Notes under the pieces: generated by a model | Told to the model about the DNA's origin: nothing | Database searches by the model: none | Seen by the model: only the letters and a program-made list of their open reading frames with translations | Shown here: in pieces, positions 43,404-52,963 of the stretch | How the letters are laid out: every line of letters starts with the position of its first letter | How positions within the stretch are numbered: position 1 is the stretch's first letter | NCBI RefSeq assembly: GCF_011393335.1 | Contig: NZ_CP049865.1 | Coordinates: 3,366,722 to 3,430,721, forward strand | Direction of reading: 5' to 3' | Length of the DNA stretch: 64,000 nucleotides | From: Propioniciclava coleopterorum | Lineage (GTDB): Bacteria; Actinomycetota; Actinomycetes; Propionibacteriales; Propionibacteriaceae | Program-made: the position numbers and the translations under genes

Positions 43404-44065
43404 GCGATCTCCTTCGCGAGGGCGACGACGGCGCGGATGACCTCGTCGAGACTCAGGTGGGTGGTGTCGAGCAGGTGGACGCCGTCGGCGGCGTGGGTGA
43501 AGTCGACGAGCTTGGAGTCGTCGGCGTCGCGGCGCAGCACCTGGTCGCGCAGTTGTTCGGTGTTGACGCGGGCGCCGAGCTCGCCGCCGCGGCGGGCCAG
43601 GCGCGCCTGCGGGTCCGCGGTGAGCAGGACGCGCACGTCGGCGTCGGGGTAGATGACCGTCGTGACGTCGCGGCCCTCGGCCACGCAGCCGCGCGGGTCG
43701 GCGTCCATCAGGGTGCGCTGGCGCGCGACGAGGTTCTCGCGGCAGGCCGCCAGCGTGCTGACCGCCGAGACGTGCTGGGCGACGCGGGGCTCCCGGATCT
43801 CGGTGGTGACGTCGCGGCCGTTGACCCGCACCCAGCGGTCGTCGGGGTCGAGCGAGATCTGGATGTCGGCCGCGACCGTCGCCGCGATCACGCCGGCCTC
43901 GTCCTGGGGCGCCACGCCGGCGTCCAGGAAGGCCACGGCGACCGCCCGGTACATCGCGCCGGTGTCGAGGTAGGACAGGTCGAGCGCCCGGGCCACGCCG
44001 CGCGCCGTCGACGACTTGCCGGACCCGCTGGGTCCATCGATGGCGATGACGAGGCGTGAAGGCAC
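43400..44065 (-). CDS. cmk: Cytidylate kinase
   Basis: Phosphorylates CMP and dCMP with ATP. The 221-residue protein has P-loop [15 protein letters not shown] near the N-terminus, [14 protein letters not shown] for nucleotide binding and the [20 protein letters not shown] segment with the CMP-contacting residues. The start is a GTG (44065), since no in-frame ATG lies nearby. It lies between tyrA and der in a single-direction cluster. Confidence 0.96.
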   Translation of the reverse strand: MPSRLVIAIDGPSGSGKSSTARGVARALDLSYLDTGAMYRAVAVAFLDAGVAPQDEAGVIAATVAADIQISLDPDDRWVRVNGRDVTTEIREPRVAQHVSAVSTLAACRENLVARQRTLMDADPRGCVAEGRDVTTVIYPDADVRVLLTADPQARLARRGGELGARVNTEQLRDQVLRRDADDSKLVDFTHAADGVHLLDTTHLSLDEVIRAVVALAKEIA

Positions 44066-44124
44066 CCGATCATCTTAGGGGAGACGGTGTCCCCCTCCGG
44101 ACCTGCGGCGCCCGACGCGCTGCG

Positions 44125-45192
44125 TCAGGGCTTGACGGTCCAGCCCTTGGCCGTCATGACGTTCGTCAGCGACATCGCGGCGGTCGGATCCACGTGGACG
44201 CCGAGCATGCCGACGGGGCGGCTCGGGTCGTGGTCGATGGTGATGTCCTCGACATTGACCCCGGCGTCCTCGATGTCGGTGAACAGCCGGGCGAGCGCGC
44301 CGGGGGCGTCCGGGATCTCGATGACGACCTCGGCCCACTCGCTGGGCGCCGAGCCGTGCTTGCCGGGCAGCGCCCGCGTGCCGCGCCGGCCCCGGTCCAG
44401 GAAGGATTCGACCGAGTCCGGGTCGTCGATCACCTCGATGAGGCGCCCCAGGTCGGCGTGCAGTTCCTCCAGCTCGACGCGCAGCGCGCCGCTGTTGGCC
44501 GCGATGATCTGGCGCCAGAGCTTGGGGTCGCCGCCGGCGATCCGGGTGACGTCGCGGAGGCCCTGCCCGGCGAGCTGCAGGTGCTCGGCCGGCAGGTCCA
44601 GCAGCCCGCCCGCGACCAGGGCGCTGATGAGCTGCGGCACGTGGCTGACCTGGCCGACCGCCTCGTCGTGGTGCTGCGCGGCCATCGTCACCAGCCGGGC
44701 GCCGCACAGCTCGGCGAGCTTGCGGACGCTCAGCACCGACTGCGCGGCCGAGGTGTCGTGCGGCGTGATGACCCAGGTGCGGTCCACGAACAGGTCGGGC
44801 GACGCGGTGAGCGGGCCGTCCTTCTGCGACCCCGCCATGGGGTGGGACCCGCAGTAGCGGGCCAGGTCGGCGCCGGTGGCGCGCAGCTGCGCCAGCACGA
44901 CGCCCTTGACGGAGCCGACGTCGGTCACGGTCGCGTTCGGGTAGGTGGCCAGCGCCTCGGCGATCACCGAGGCCAGCGCCGCCGGGGGCACCGCGACGAC
45001 GACCAGCTTGTAGGCACCCGGGTCGAGCTCGGCCAGGGTGCCGGCGCCGCGGGAGGCGGCGACGACCGCGTGGCTGTAGCGGGCGTCCGACAGGTGCACC
45101 TCGACGCCGGCGCGGGTGAGCGCCTGGGCGACGGACGCGCCGACGAGCCCGGTCCCGATCACGAGGGCGGGACTCAGGGAGACCTGGATCAC
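44125..45192 (-). CDS. tyrA: Prephenate dehydrogenase
   Basis: NAD-dependent enzyme of tyrosine synthesis, 355 residues. The Rossmann motif is VIGTGLVGASVAQAL, HPMAGSQKDG is the catalytic/substrate segment, and a C-terminal ACT domain (AEVVIEIPDAPGALARLFTD) probably mediates feedback by tyrosine. The GTG start overlaps the stop of pup (GTGA, 45189-45192), so synthesis of this enzyme is coupled to that of the ubiquitin-like protein. Confidence 0.94.
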   Translation of the reverse strand: MIQVSLSPALVIGTGLVGASVAQALTRAGVEVHLSDARYSHAVVAASRGAGTLAELDPGAYKLVVVAVPPAALASVIAEALATYPNATVTDVGSVKGVVLAQLRATGADLARYCGSHPMAGSQKDGPLTASPDLFVDRTWVITPHDTSAAQSVLSVRKLAELCGARLVTMAAQHHDEAVGQVSHVPQLISALVAGGLLDLPAEHLQLAGQGLRDVTRIAGGDPKLWRQIIAANSGALRVELEELHADLGRLIEVIDDPDSVESFLDRGRRGTRALPGKHGSAPSEWAEVVIEIPDAPGALARLFTDIEDAGVNVEDITIDHDPSRPVGMLGVHVDPTAAMSLTNVMTAKGWTVKP

Positions 45193-45368
45193 TGGCCACC
45201 CTTCTGCACGAAGCTCTTCACGTACTCCTCGGCGTCGGACTCCAGCACGTCGTCGATCTGGTCCAGCAGCGCGTCGATCGCGCTGACGTCGGGACGCGTG
45301 GCCGCCATCGGCGCGTCCTCGACGCGCTGCGGGGCCCGCGTCCGGGTGCGCTGGATGCGCTCGCTCAT
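45189..45368 (-). CDS. pup: Prokaryotic ubiquitin-like protein Pup (59 aa)
   Basis: A 59-residue protein, MSERIQRTRTRAPQRVEDAP at the start and ending KSFVQKGGQ. The central helical region (VSAIDALLDQIDDVLESDAEEYV) matches the part of Pup that folds on the proteasomal ATPase, and the C-terminal Gly-Gly-Gln is the form that Dop must deamidate to Glu before ligation to lysines by PafA. It overlaps dop upstream (ATGA, 45365-45368) and tyrA downstream (GTGA). The short length explains why it is easy to miss. Confidence 0.96.
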   Translation of the reverse strand: MSERIQRTRTRAPQRVEDAPMAATRPDVSAIDALLDQIDDVLESDAEEYVKSFVQKGGQ

Positions 45369-46726
45369 CGTGTTCTCTCCTCGTGGCTCCGGATCAGTCT
45401 ATCGACGCTCGCGCCGGGCTCCGCGCCGACCGCCGTGTGGCCGAACGGGTCGAGCAGCCCGAGGCTGTGCAGGCCGCCCGCAGGGTCGCGCACCAGCAGC
45501 CCGTCCCAGCCGGCGGCGATGACCGCCTCGGGGTGCTCGCTCACCCAGCGGCCGCGGCCGAACGCGCGGGTGTCGCGGGGCGCCTCCCGGCCGGCGCGCT
45601 CCACCTCGGCGGGGTCGGCGCCGGCGCGCAAGCGTCCGGCGTCCTGCAGGACGCCCACGATCCCACCGGGCCCGAGCTGGGCCCACTTCAGGTCGACCTG
45701 GGCCAGCTTGGGATCACCCCAGGACGCCCCGCGCGCCCGGTACCCCCGGAGCAACTGGAGCTTGGCGGCCCAGTCGAGCCGGTCGGCGGCGCGGGCCGGG
45801 TCGACGCGCAGGTCGTCCAGGGTCTGGGTCCAGGCCTCGACCAGGGCGGTGGCGCCGGGGGTCTCGACCCGGCCGGCGAGCGCCGCGGCGGCGTCCCGGA
45901 ACCGCTCCTGGACGCCGAGGGCCGTCTCGGCGCCCCCGCCGGCCAGGGGCAGGGGGCGGCTCAGGCTGAGGTCGCGGCTGACCGTGCGGAACGCGACGAT
46001 CGGGTCGGCCAGGCGCACCAGCGGCGCCAGGCCGGACTCGATCGCGGCGACGACCAGCGCGAGCGAGCCCAGGCCGAGCCAGGTCGCGTACGGGATCCGC
46101 GTGGCGTCGCCGGCGATCACGTGCAGCCGGCGCCAGCGGCGGGGGTCGGCGTGGGGCTCGTCGCGGGTGTTGACGATGCCGCGGCGCCGGGTGGTGTCGA
46201 GGCCCGCGACGCGCTCGAAGAAGTCCGCGCGCTGGCTGAGCTGGAACCCCGGCTCCTGCGAGGCGGTTCCGAGCCCCACGCGTCCGGCGCCGGCGATCAC
46301 GACGCGGCTCACCAGGAACGCGGGCAGGACGGCCTCCAGCGCCTCCCAGGGGGTCGCCCGGCCCACCAGCAGGTTCTCGTGGTAGCCGTAGCTGTTCCCC
46401 TTGCCGTCGGTGTTGTTCTTGAAGACGGTGATCGGGATCCCCAGCCGCTGCGACGCGGCCGCGGCGGCGCGCTCGACGATCAGGTCGCCGGCCAGCTCCC
46501 ACAGCGTCGCGTCCGCGGCGGACGTCGTCTCGGGCGTGGCGTACTCGGGATGGCCGTGGTCGACGTAGAAGCGCGCCCCGTTGCCCAGGACGCGGTGCGA
46601 CGCGTCGCCGGTCGACGCCGTCGCGGGCACGCCGCACGCGTCCACGACGGCGGCGGACAGGTCGTGGGCGTCCAGCTCGCCACCCGCCGCGTGGATGCCG
46701 TACTCGGTCTCCGTCCCCAGCAACAT
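45365..46726 (-). CDS. dop: Pup deamidase/depupylase
   Basis: Deamidates the C-terminal Gln of Pup and removes Pup from substrates. The 453-residue protein of the glutamine-synthetase-like fold starts MLLGTETEYGIHAAGG and includes FKNNTDGKGNSYGYHENLLV, IVNTRDEPHADPRRWRRLHV and DPIVAFRTVSRD. The extra ~40-residue insertion after YGIH seen in Dop but not in PafA favours Dop. Translationally coupled to pup. No pafA gene is visible in this window. Confidence 0.95.
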   Translation of the reverse strand: MLLGTETEYGIHAAGGELDAHDLSAAVVDACGVPATASTGDASHRVLGNGARFYVDHGHPEYATPETTSAADATLWELAGDLIVERAAAAASQRLGIPITVFKNNTDGKGNSYGYHENLLVGRATPWEALEAVLPAFLVSRVVIAGAGRVGLGTASQEPGFQLSQRADFFERVAGLDTTRRRGIVNTRDEPHADPRRWRRLHVIAGDATRIPYATWLGLGSLALVVAAIESGLAPLVRLADPIVAFRTVSRDLSLSRPLPLAGGGAETALGVQERFRDAAAALAGRVETPGATALVEAWTQTLDDLRVDPARAADRLDWAAKLQLLRGYRARGASWGDPKLAQVDLKWAQLGPGGIVGVLQDAGRLRAGADPAEVERAGREAPRDTRAFGRGRWVSEHPEAVIAAGWDGLLVRDPAGGLHSLGLLDPFGHTAVGAEPGASVDRLIRSHEERTR

Positions 46727-46807
46727 GCGTCCATCATCGCAGCGCGGCTACGCTGGCCGATCAGGCGGCACCGCGCCGCCGCCGACCGTCCGACCAAGGA
46801 GACACCG

Positions 46808-47179
46808 GTGAACCGCACCGCCGCGATCGTCCTCGACCTCGTCCTCGTGGTGGCGTTCGCCGCCCTGGGTCGCTCCAGTCACGCCGAGGCGCTCGACGTC
46901 GCCGGGCTGAGCCGCACCGCGCTGCCCTTCGTCGCGGGCGCGCTGCTGGCCTGGATCACCCTCATCATGCGGCGCGCCGACGGCACCACCCTGCGGACCG
47001 GGGCGTTCGTATGGGCGATCACGCTGATCGGCGGGATGGTGTTCCGGGTCCTCATCGGCGACACCATCGCGGTCGCCTTCGTCATCGTGGCGGCGATCAC
47101 GCTCGCGGTGTTCCTGGTCGGCTGGCGGCTGATCGCGTGGCTGGTGGCGCGCCGGCGCGGCGCCACCACCGCGCACTAG
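46808..47179 (+). CDS. DUF3054 family membrane protein
   Basis: A 123-residue membrane protein with four predicted helices: VLDLVLVVAFAALGRSSH, ALPFVAGALLAWITLI, FVWAITLIGGMVFRVLIG and VIVAAITLAVFLVGWRLI. This is the DUF3054 pattern. The GTG start follows AAGGAG. A TACGCT -10-like box lies at 46749-46754. Divergent from dop. Function unknown. Confidence 0.85.
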   Translation: MNRTAAIVLDLVLVVAFAALGRSSHAEALDVAGLSRTALPFVAGALLAWITLIMRRADGTTLRTGAFVWAITLIGGMVFRVLIGDTIAVAFVIVAAITLAVFLVGWRLIAWLVARRRGATTAH

Positions 47180-47720
47180 CTGGACGACGAGGCGGCGTCG
47201 CTCCCCCGCGCGGGTTCGGGCGCCGGGTCGTCGGCGAACTCGGCGGCCACGACGTGCAACTGGAGCCGGGGGTCGTCCGCCGCGCACCCCAGTTCGACGA
47301 ACCGGTCGCGCACGCGCCACTGCCGCCACGGCGTGCCGGTGCCCGACCGCTCGCAGGAGGGGCCCAACCGCTCGACCAACGCAGCGTGCAGCGCGGCGCC
47401 CAGGTCAGGGGTGTCGGGGCCGCCCCACAGGAACCAGCCGATCCCCGCGAGCTCGGTGCCGTCGGCGTCGTGGTGGCACGACCAGCAGATGTGGGTGTCG
47501 CCCCAGCCCGCGATGCCCGTCCCCCAGTAGTCCCAGTCCCCGACCGGACGCGTGGGGTCAGCCCCATCGAGTCGAACCAGGTGAGGCGCTGCTGTTCGGT
47601 GGTGGGCCATGGGTCGTCGACCGCGCGCAGCGCAGCGGCCAGTACCTGCCCGGGAGTGGGTTGCACACCCCGAACGTACGCAACCGACACCTGTCCATCA
47701 GTCACCCGAACGCGTGACAT
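47176..47720 (-). pseudogene. Uncharacterised protein, frameshifted as sequenced
   Basis: I do not recognise the family. The N-terminal part (with TPGQVLAAALRAVDDPW and QRLTWFDSMG) is one frame off from the C-terminal part (ADPTRPVGDWDYWGTGIAGW, ICWSCHHDADGTELAG, RVRDRFVELGCAADD). One added base at the C4 run 47562-47565 restores about 181 residues. The WSCHHDADG segment could bind a metal. The true start is uncertain, with ATG 47720 the earliest reasonable choice. The last 4 bp overlap the convergent DUF3054 gene. Confidence 0.6.
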
Positions 47721-47826
47721 TCCGTTGCGTAACATATTCCGCCGCCATGCCTTGTCGGACGGTGTTTTGCATGGCAGTTGCAGACTCGCGACACGCCGTC
47801 CCACGGAGTGGTCGGGGCGCCGAAAC

Positions 47827-49418
47827 CTACCCCGGGGAGCCGTCCCCGGGGCGTTCGACGGTGGCCGCGCCGGCCCCCGCCAACCGGCGCAGACCCACGA
47901 TCGGCTCGCCGCGGCGCCCCGAGATCAGGGCCCACTCCTCCGGCTGCGCCGCGCTGGGCAGGTCCTCGTTCTGGGCGACCTCGGCCCGCACCGCGCGCCG
48001 GATGTGCTCGGTGCCGACGCCGCGCGGGCCGCCGGCGATCAGGTCCTTGATGGCGGCCTGCTTGGCGCGGGCGGCCACGTTCGCCAGCAGCGCGCCGGAG
48101 ATGAAGTCGGCCACGTACAGCACCTCGCGCCGACCCGACGCGTAGGTCACCTCCACCGACGCGTTGGCGGGACGCCGCTCGAAGAGGTCCGCGACGGCGC
48201 GCTCGATCAGGGCCGACCGGAACGCCTCCGCGCCACCGGCGGCCTCGGCCTCGGCGGCGTCGAGCGGGGTGCGCGGCGACAGCGCGAGCCCCAGGATCGC
48301 GCGGGCCGAGGCCTCGTCGGGGCGGTCCAGCCGGATCTTGACGTCGAGGCGCCCGGGCCGCAGCAGCGCCGGGTCGATCAGGTCCTCGCGGTTGGTGGCG
48401 CCGATCACGATCACGTCCGACATCGCCTCCACCCCGTCCAGCTCGGCCAGCAGCTGCGGCACGATCGTCGACTCCACGTCGGAGCTCACCCCCGAGCCGC
48501 GCGTCCGGAACAACGAGTCCATCTCGTCGAAGAAGACGATGACCGGACGGCCGGCCTCCGCCTCCGCGCGGGCGCGGGCGAACGTCTGCCGGATCTGGCG
48601 CTCGGTCTCCCCCACGTACTTGTTCAGCAGCTCGGGGCCCTTCACGTTGAGGAAGGACGAGCCCGCCGCGTTGGCGACCGCTTTGGCGATCATGGTCTTC
48701 CCGCAGCCCGGCGGCCCGTACAACAGCACGCCCTTGGGCGGCTCCAGCTCGAAGTCGCGGTAGAGGCCGCGGTGCGTGAACGGGAGCTCCACGGCGTCGC
48801 GGATCTGCTGGATCTGCTCGGTCAGCCCGCCGATGTCGGCCCACGTCACGTCGGGCACCTCGTCCAGCACGAGCTCGGCGACGTCGCTGCGCGGCACCGT
48901 CGCCCACGCCAGCAGCGCGCGGTGGTCGCCCAGCAGCGACTGCCCGATCTCGAGCGGCTCGCCGGCCAGGCCGTCGGCCAGCTCGACCACGACCTCCTCG
49001 TCGTTCGCGGCGGTGACGAGGGCCGCGCGCTCCCCCAGCCGCTCGCGCAGGTGCATCAGTTCTCCGGCGGCGCGGCGTCCGGCGGGCCCGACCACGACGA
49101 GCGCCTCGTTCACCAGGACGCGATCCCCCACGGCCAGGCCCTCGGGGCGGCGTCCGGCGCCAGGGCGGCGCGCAGGAGGCGCCCGCCCAGCGACACGTCC
49201 ACGACACCGTCGGCCGGGAGCGCGGTCACCAGGCCGAACTGCAGCGGCGGCGCGCCGAGGGCGTCCACCTGCTCGCGCAGCGCGCCGAGCTGGTCGCGCG
49301 CCTCCCGCAGGGTGACGTTGAGCCGATCGTTCTGCTGCGCCAGGGCGCGCGCGTCGGCCCGCGCCTGCGCCAGCCGCCGCTCGGTCAGCTCCAGCCGGCG
49401 CGCCACCTCCTCGCTCAT
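47827..49418 (-). pseudogene. arc: Proteasome-associated AAA ATPase ARC/Mpa, frameshifted as sequenced
   Basis: Unfolds pupylated proteins. The N-terminal coiled coil (residues 1-52, MSEEVARRLELTERRLAQAR onward) that captures Pup is followed by OB-type domains. The AAA module has Walker A GPPGCGKT, Walker B VIVFFDEMDSLF and the second-region IGATNREDLIDPALLRPGR. The frame breaks after LAPDAA and resumes at EGLAVGDRVLVNEALVVV; one base added to the G4 run at 49144-49147 gives 530 residues. The C-terminus ends VERPGDGSPG and lacks the GQYL tail that docks Mpa on the 20S proteasome, in all three frames. Confidence 0.9.
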
Positions 49419-49810
49419 GCGCCCACCGCCAGGACGCAGAACGGGTGGCCGTCGGGGTCGGCGAACACGTACAGCGGCTCGTCGGGGTCGGCACCGTTGT
49501 CGCGCAGCAGCGGCGCGTCGAGCCCGGCCAGGCGGGCGCGGGTCGCCTCCAGGGCCGCCGGCGAGTCGAGCAGGAAGTCCAGGTGCGCCTGCTGCGGCAC
49601 CCCGGGGCGGGGCCAGGTCGCGGCGTCGAACGGGTCGGCGAGCTGCAGCGCCAGCCGCGCCCCATCCGGGCCCTGCAGGACCGCCCAGTCGGCGTCGGGC
49701 GCCGGGTCGCCGCCGCGGCACGCCCAGCCGTCGCCCAACCAGGCGAGGTAGAACGCGGCGGAGCGGCCCACGTCGGCGGTGTCCAGGACCGGCTGCAGCA
49801 AACGGGTCAT
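49415..49810 (-). CDS. VOC family (glyoxalase/bleomycin-resistance-like) protein
   Basis: A 131-residue VOC-fold protein. MTRLLQPVLDTADVGRSAAF gives the first strand and helix, HLDFLLDS opens the second half and PLYVFADPDGHPFCVLAV is the typical last strands. The metal ligand His and Glu positions are only partly recognisable, so catalysis is uncertain. The ATG lies 6 nt after TACGCT (49817-49822). Its stop overlaps the arc start (ATGA), so it is co-transcribed with the proteasomal ATPase. Confidence 0.83.
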   Translation of the reverse strand: MTRLLQPVLDTADVGRSAAFYLAWLGDGWACRGGDPAPDADWAVLQGPDGARLALQLADPFDAATWPRPGVPQQAHLDFLLDSPAALEATRARLAGLDAPLLRDNGADPDEPLYVFADPDGHPFCVLAVGA

Positions 49811-49861
49811 GGCCGCAGCGTAGCCACCGCGGCGGACGTCGCGGCGTGTCAGGCTGGTCGC

Positions 49862-50584
49862 ATGCACGTCACGCGCACGGGGAACGTCGACGGACCAGCG
49901 GTCCTGCTGCTGCACGGCGCCGGGGTCGCCGGCTGGATGTGGGAGCCGGTGGTGCGCCGGCTGACGGGGCTGCGGGTGAGCGTGCCCGACCTGCCCGGGC
50001 ACGGGGCGAGCGCGTCCGCCCCCTTCCACGGCGTCGACGCCACGGTCGGAGCGCTGGCGCGGCTGCTGGACCGGCCCGCGGTCGTCGTCGGGTTCTCGTG
50101 GGGCGGCCAGCTCGCGGTGGCGCTGACGGCGCGGTTCCCCGAATTGGTCGCGGCGACGGTCGTCATCAGCTCGCTGGCCCGGCCCCTGGCGCTCGCGTCG
50201 CTGGTCGACCCGCTGTTCGCCGCGACGCTGCCCCTGGCCCGCTCGGCGCGCTTCGCCCGGCTGCAGGGGCGCGCCCTCGGCGTCCCGGACGCCCTGCTGG
50301 ACCGCTACGTCGCGACGTCGGTGGGCGTCGACCCGGCGGCGCTGGCCGGCATCGTGGCGGCCAACAACCGGTTCACGATCCCCGCCGGCTGGGGCGAGGG
50401 CGCCGGCCCGGCGCTGCTCATCCACGGCGACGCCGAAGGGGGCGCGGTCCGCACCTCCGCCGCCGCGCTGCGCGCCGCCCGCCCGGGGAGCCGGGCCGCG
50501 GTGGTCGCCGGCGCGGCGCACGACGTGCCGTTCCGGGCGCCGGCGTGGCTCGCCGCGCAGGTTCAGTCGCTGGCGGGCTCCTGA
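49862..50584 (+). CDS. Alpha/beta hydrolase
   Basis: A 240-residue alpha/beta hydrolase with oxyanion-hole LLLHGAGVAG, nucleophile elbow VVGFSWGGQLAV (Ser near residue 80), acid candidate in LLIHGDAEGG and catalytic His in AGAAHDVPF. The ATG lies 6 nt after CAGGCT, again with no ribosome site. It is divergent from the VOC gene with 51 bp between. The end overlaps trmI (convergent) by 22 bp. Substrate unknown. Confidence 0.85.
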   Translation: MHVTRTGNVDGPAVLLLHGAGVAGWMWEPVVRRLTGLRVSVPDLPGHGASASAPFHGVDATVGALARLLDRPAVVVGFSWGGQLAVALTARFPELVAATVVISSLARPLALASLVDPLFAATLPLARSARFARLQGRALGVPDALLDRYVATSVGVDPAALAGIVAANNRFTIPAGWGEGAGPALLIHGDAEGGAVRTSAAALRAARPGSRAAVVAGAAHDVPFRAPAWLAAQVQSLAGS

Positions 50585-51492
50585 GCCGCCACCTGCTCGG
50601 CGGTCGGGACCCACGGCGGGCGGGGGCCGTGGTAGTCGGCGCCGTACGCGCCCGGCGCGGGACGCCGACGCTTGCGCGGCGCGACCGCGCCCGGGGCGAG
50701 CCGGCGGGCGAACAGCAGGAAGCCGGTGTGGCCGCTGGTGCTGTGCCCCGGGCGGATCGCCAGCCCCTCGGCGTGCCAGTCCCGCGCGGTGTGCTCCTTC
50801 ATGGCCGGCTCGGTGAAGCCGCCGTGGGTGCGCAGCGTGTCCGCGGTGCGGCCGAGCTGCGTCGTGGTGGCCACGTAGCAGCACAGCACGCCGCCGGGCA
50901 CCAGTCTGTCGGCGACCGCGTCGATGCAGTCCCACGGCGCCAGCATGTCGAGGATGACCCGGTCGACCTCCTCGGGCCCGATCGCCTCGGCCAGGTCGCC
51001 GAGGCGGACCTCCCAGCAGTCGGGCTCCTCGCCGTAGAACGCGCGGACGTTGCGCCGGGCGACGTCGGCGAACTCGGGGCGCCGCTCGTAGCTGAACAGC
51101 TTCCCGGTCGGCCCGATGGCGCGCAGCATCGCGATCGACAGGGCGCCCGAGCCGACGCCCGCCTCCAGGACGCGCGCGCCCGGGAAGATGTCGGCCTGCA
51201 TCAGGATGACGGCGGCGTCCTTGGGGTAGATCACCGCGGCCTCGCGCGGCATCGACACCATGATGTCGTGCATCAGCGGCCGGAAGACCAGGAACTGATC
51301 GCCGCCGATCGACGTCGCCACCGCGCCTTCGGGCCCGCCGATCAGGTCGTCGTGGCTGATGCCGCCCTTGGTGGTGTGGAACATGCCGCCGGCGCGCAGC
51401 ACCACCGAGTGGCGGCGGCCCTTGGCGTCGCTGAGCGAGACGCGCTCGCCCTCGCGCAACGGTCCGGTGGTCGTGGGATAGAAGGTGCTCAC
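50563..51492 (-). CDS. trmI: tRNA (adenine-58-N1)-methyltransferase TrmI
   Basis: Makes m1A58 in the T loop of tRNA. The 309-residue protein has an N-terminal beta domain (EGERVSLSDAKGRRHSVVL) and the class I fold with EAGVGSGALSIAMLRAIGP as SAM motif, YERRPEFADVARRN and the catalytic-site DRVILDMLAPWDC. The GTG start overlaps the stop of the solute-binding protein gene (GTGA, 51489-51492). TrmI genes lie near the Pup-proteasome genes in many actinobacteria, as here. Confidence 0.94.
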   Translation of the reverse strand: MSTFYPTTTGPLREGERVSLSDAKGRRHSVVLRAGGMFHTTKGGISHDDLIGGPEGAVATSIGGDQFLVFRPLMHDIMVSMPREAAVIYPKDAAVILMQADIFPGARVLEAGVGSGALSIAMLRAIGPTGKLFSYERRPEFADVARRNVRAFYGEEPDCWEVRLGDLAEAIGPEEVDRVILDMLAPWDCIDAVADRLVPGGVLCCYVATTTQLGRTADTLRTHGGFTEPAMKEHTARDWHAEGLAIRPGHSTSGHTGFLLFARRLAPGAVAPRKRRRPAPGAYGADYHGPRPPWVPTAEQVAAQEPASD

Positions 51493-52963
51493 GCGCGAAG
51501 GCTCCAAAGTCCGAGTTGCCAGGCAGGCCCGAACGGCTGCCCCTGCAGGCTGACGTCGGGGCCGAGAAGCATCGTCTCGGTCCCCAGCGACTGCGGCAGC
51601 ACCGTCAGGTCGACGGCCGCCTGCTGCTGAATCTCCGCCAGGAGCGCCTCCCGGGTGGCGGCGTCCCCGGTCGAGCGGGCGTTGCGCACCAGCCCGTCCA
51701 CCTTGGCCTGGGTCCCGGGCAGGGTGTCGTCCACGTAGGCCTGCAGCCACCCGAAGGCCGTGTTCACCCAGGCCGACCGGTCGGTGAGCACCAGGTCGGC
51801 GTCCGGGTTGTCGGGCTGCAGCAGCACCGACAGGCCCGCGCTCTCCTCGAGCCGGTCGCGGATCAGGCCGGCGAGGTCGCGCTGGCCGGGGGCCTTGGAC
51901 GTGAAGCCGAGCGTCAGCCGCGGCCGCTGCCCCCCGATGTCGGGGATGGTCGCCTCGCCGCCGACCGGGAAGGACGGCACCGAGCCGGTCACCGTCGGCG
52001 GCACGATGGACGCCGCGCTGCGGTCGGCCTGCAGCGCGGCGGAGACGGCCGACCGCACCGCCTGGTCGTCGCGGTAGGGCGAGGCCGGGTTGAACACGAG
52101 CCGCTGCAGCCGGGTCTGCGGCAGCGGCACCCGCCGGAAGCCGGACTTGGTGGCGCCGCCGCCCTCGTTCATCTCGGTGGTCAGCCGCTCCATGGCGGCG
52201 GTCGACAGGCTCCGCCAGATCACGTCGGTGGTGCCCTCGACGACGGCCTGCTCGGCGGCCGCGCTGTCGGCGGCGAAGCTCAGCCGGATCTCGTCGATGG
52301 CGCCGGTCAGCGCGCCCTTGTACGCCTCGAAGCGCTCGAACACCAGGTGATCCTCGGCGGTCGTGACCAGCGCGTAGGTGCCCGAGCCGACCGCCTGGGC
52401 GTCCCGGGGGCGGACCGCGTCGGGGTCGTAGAGCTCCTCGTCGACGATGCCGGCCGCCGGGGTGGCGAGCGCGTAGCCGAACTGGGTGTCGGCGAACTTG
52501 AGCTCGAAGCGCACGGTCCGGTCGTCCACGACGTCGATGCGGTCGAGCGAGTCGAACAGCTGGATCGAGCTGCGGGGCACGTTGAGCCGGTAGGCGCGCT
52601 CGATGCTGAACTTCACGTCCGACGCCGTGAGCGCGTGCCCGTTGTGGAACGTGAGGCCGGTGGGGAGTTGGCACTCGTAGCTGGTGGGCGACGTGTAGAG
52701 GCAGTCGGTGGCCAGGTCGGGCTTGAGGTCGGCGCCGTCGGGGTGCACGACCATCAGCCGGCTGAACACGTTGAGGGCCACGATCGCGTCGGCCGCCGTG
52801 GTCGCGGCGGCGGGGTCGAAGGTCGCGGGCGCCTCGGTGGTGGTGACGGTGAAGGGCCGCTTCTCGGTCGGGGTGGGCGTGGGCGTCGGCGAGGGGGCGG
52901 CGCGGGGGTGGTGCAGCCGGCGAGCAGGACGCCGGCCAGCGCGACCGCGAGCGGTCTAGGCAT
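51489..52963 (-). pseudogene. Peptide-type (family 5) ABC substrate-binding lipoprotein, frameshifted as sequenced
   Basis: The first codons give a signal peptide with lipobox LLAGC (MPRPLAVALAGVLLAGCTTP). The frame then shifts in a Pro/Thr-rich linker, and the mature protein runs on as FTVTTTEAPATFDPAAATTA and the family-5 core (LPTGLTFHNGHALTASDVKF, VRSAVSAALQADR). One base added to the G5 run at 52893-52897 restores 491 residues. No permease or ATPase gene is adjacent, so it is an orphan binding protein. It overlaps the HAD gene by 8 bp and trmI by 4 bp. Confidence 0.85.

Noticed and set aside
47827-49418. A normal GQYL-ended Mpa hidden by a further frameshift at the 3' end
   Set aside because: C4 and G4 runs near 47835-47857 could hide another lost base, but none of the three minus-strand frames down to 47780 encodes GQYL.
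47011-51630. Very long open frame on the plus strand (over 1,500 codons)
   Set aside because: It is antisense to dop-side genes, arc and trmI. Its composition is the Arg/Gly/Ala/Pro-rich pattern of high-G+C shadow frames, and the minus-strand genes have clear conserved motifs.
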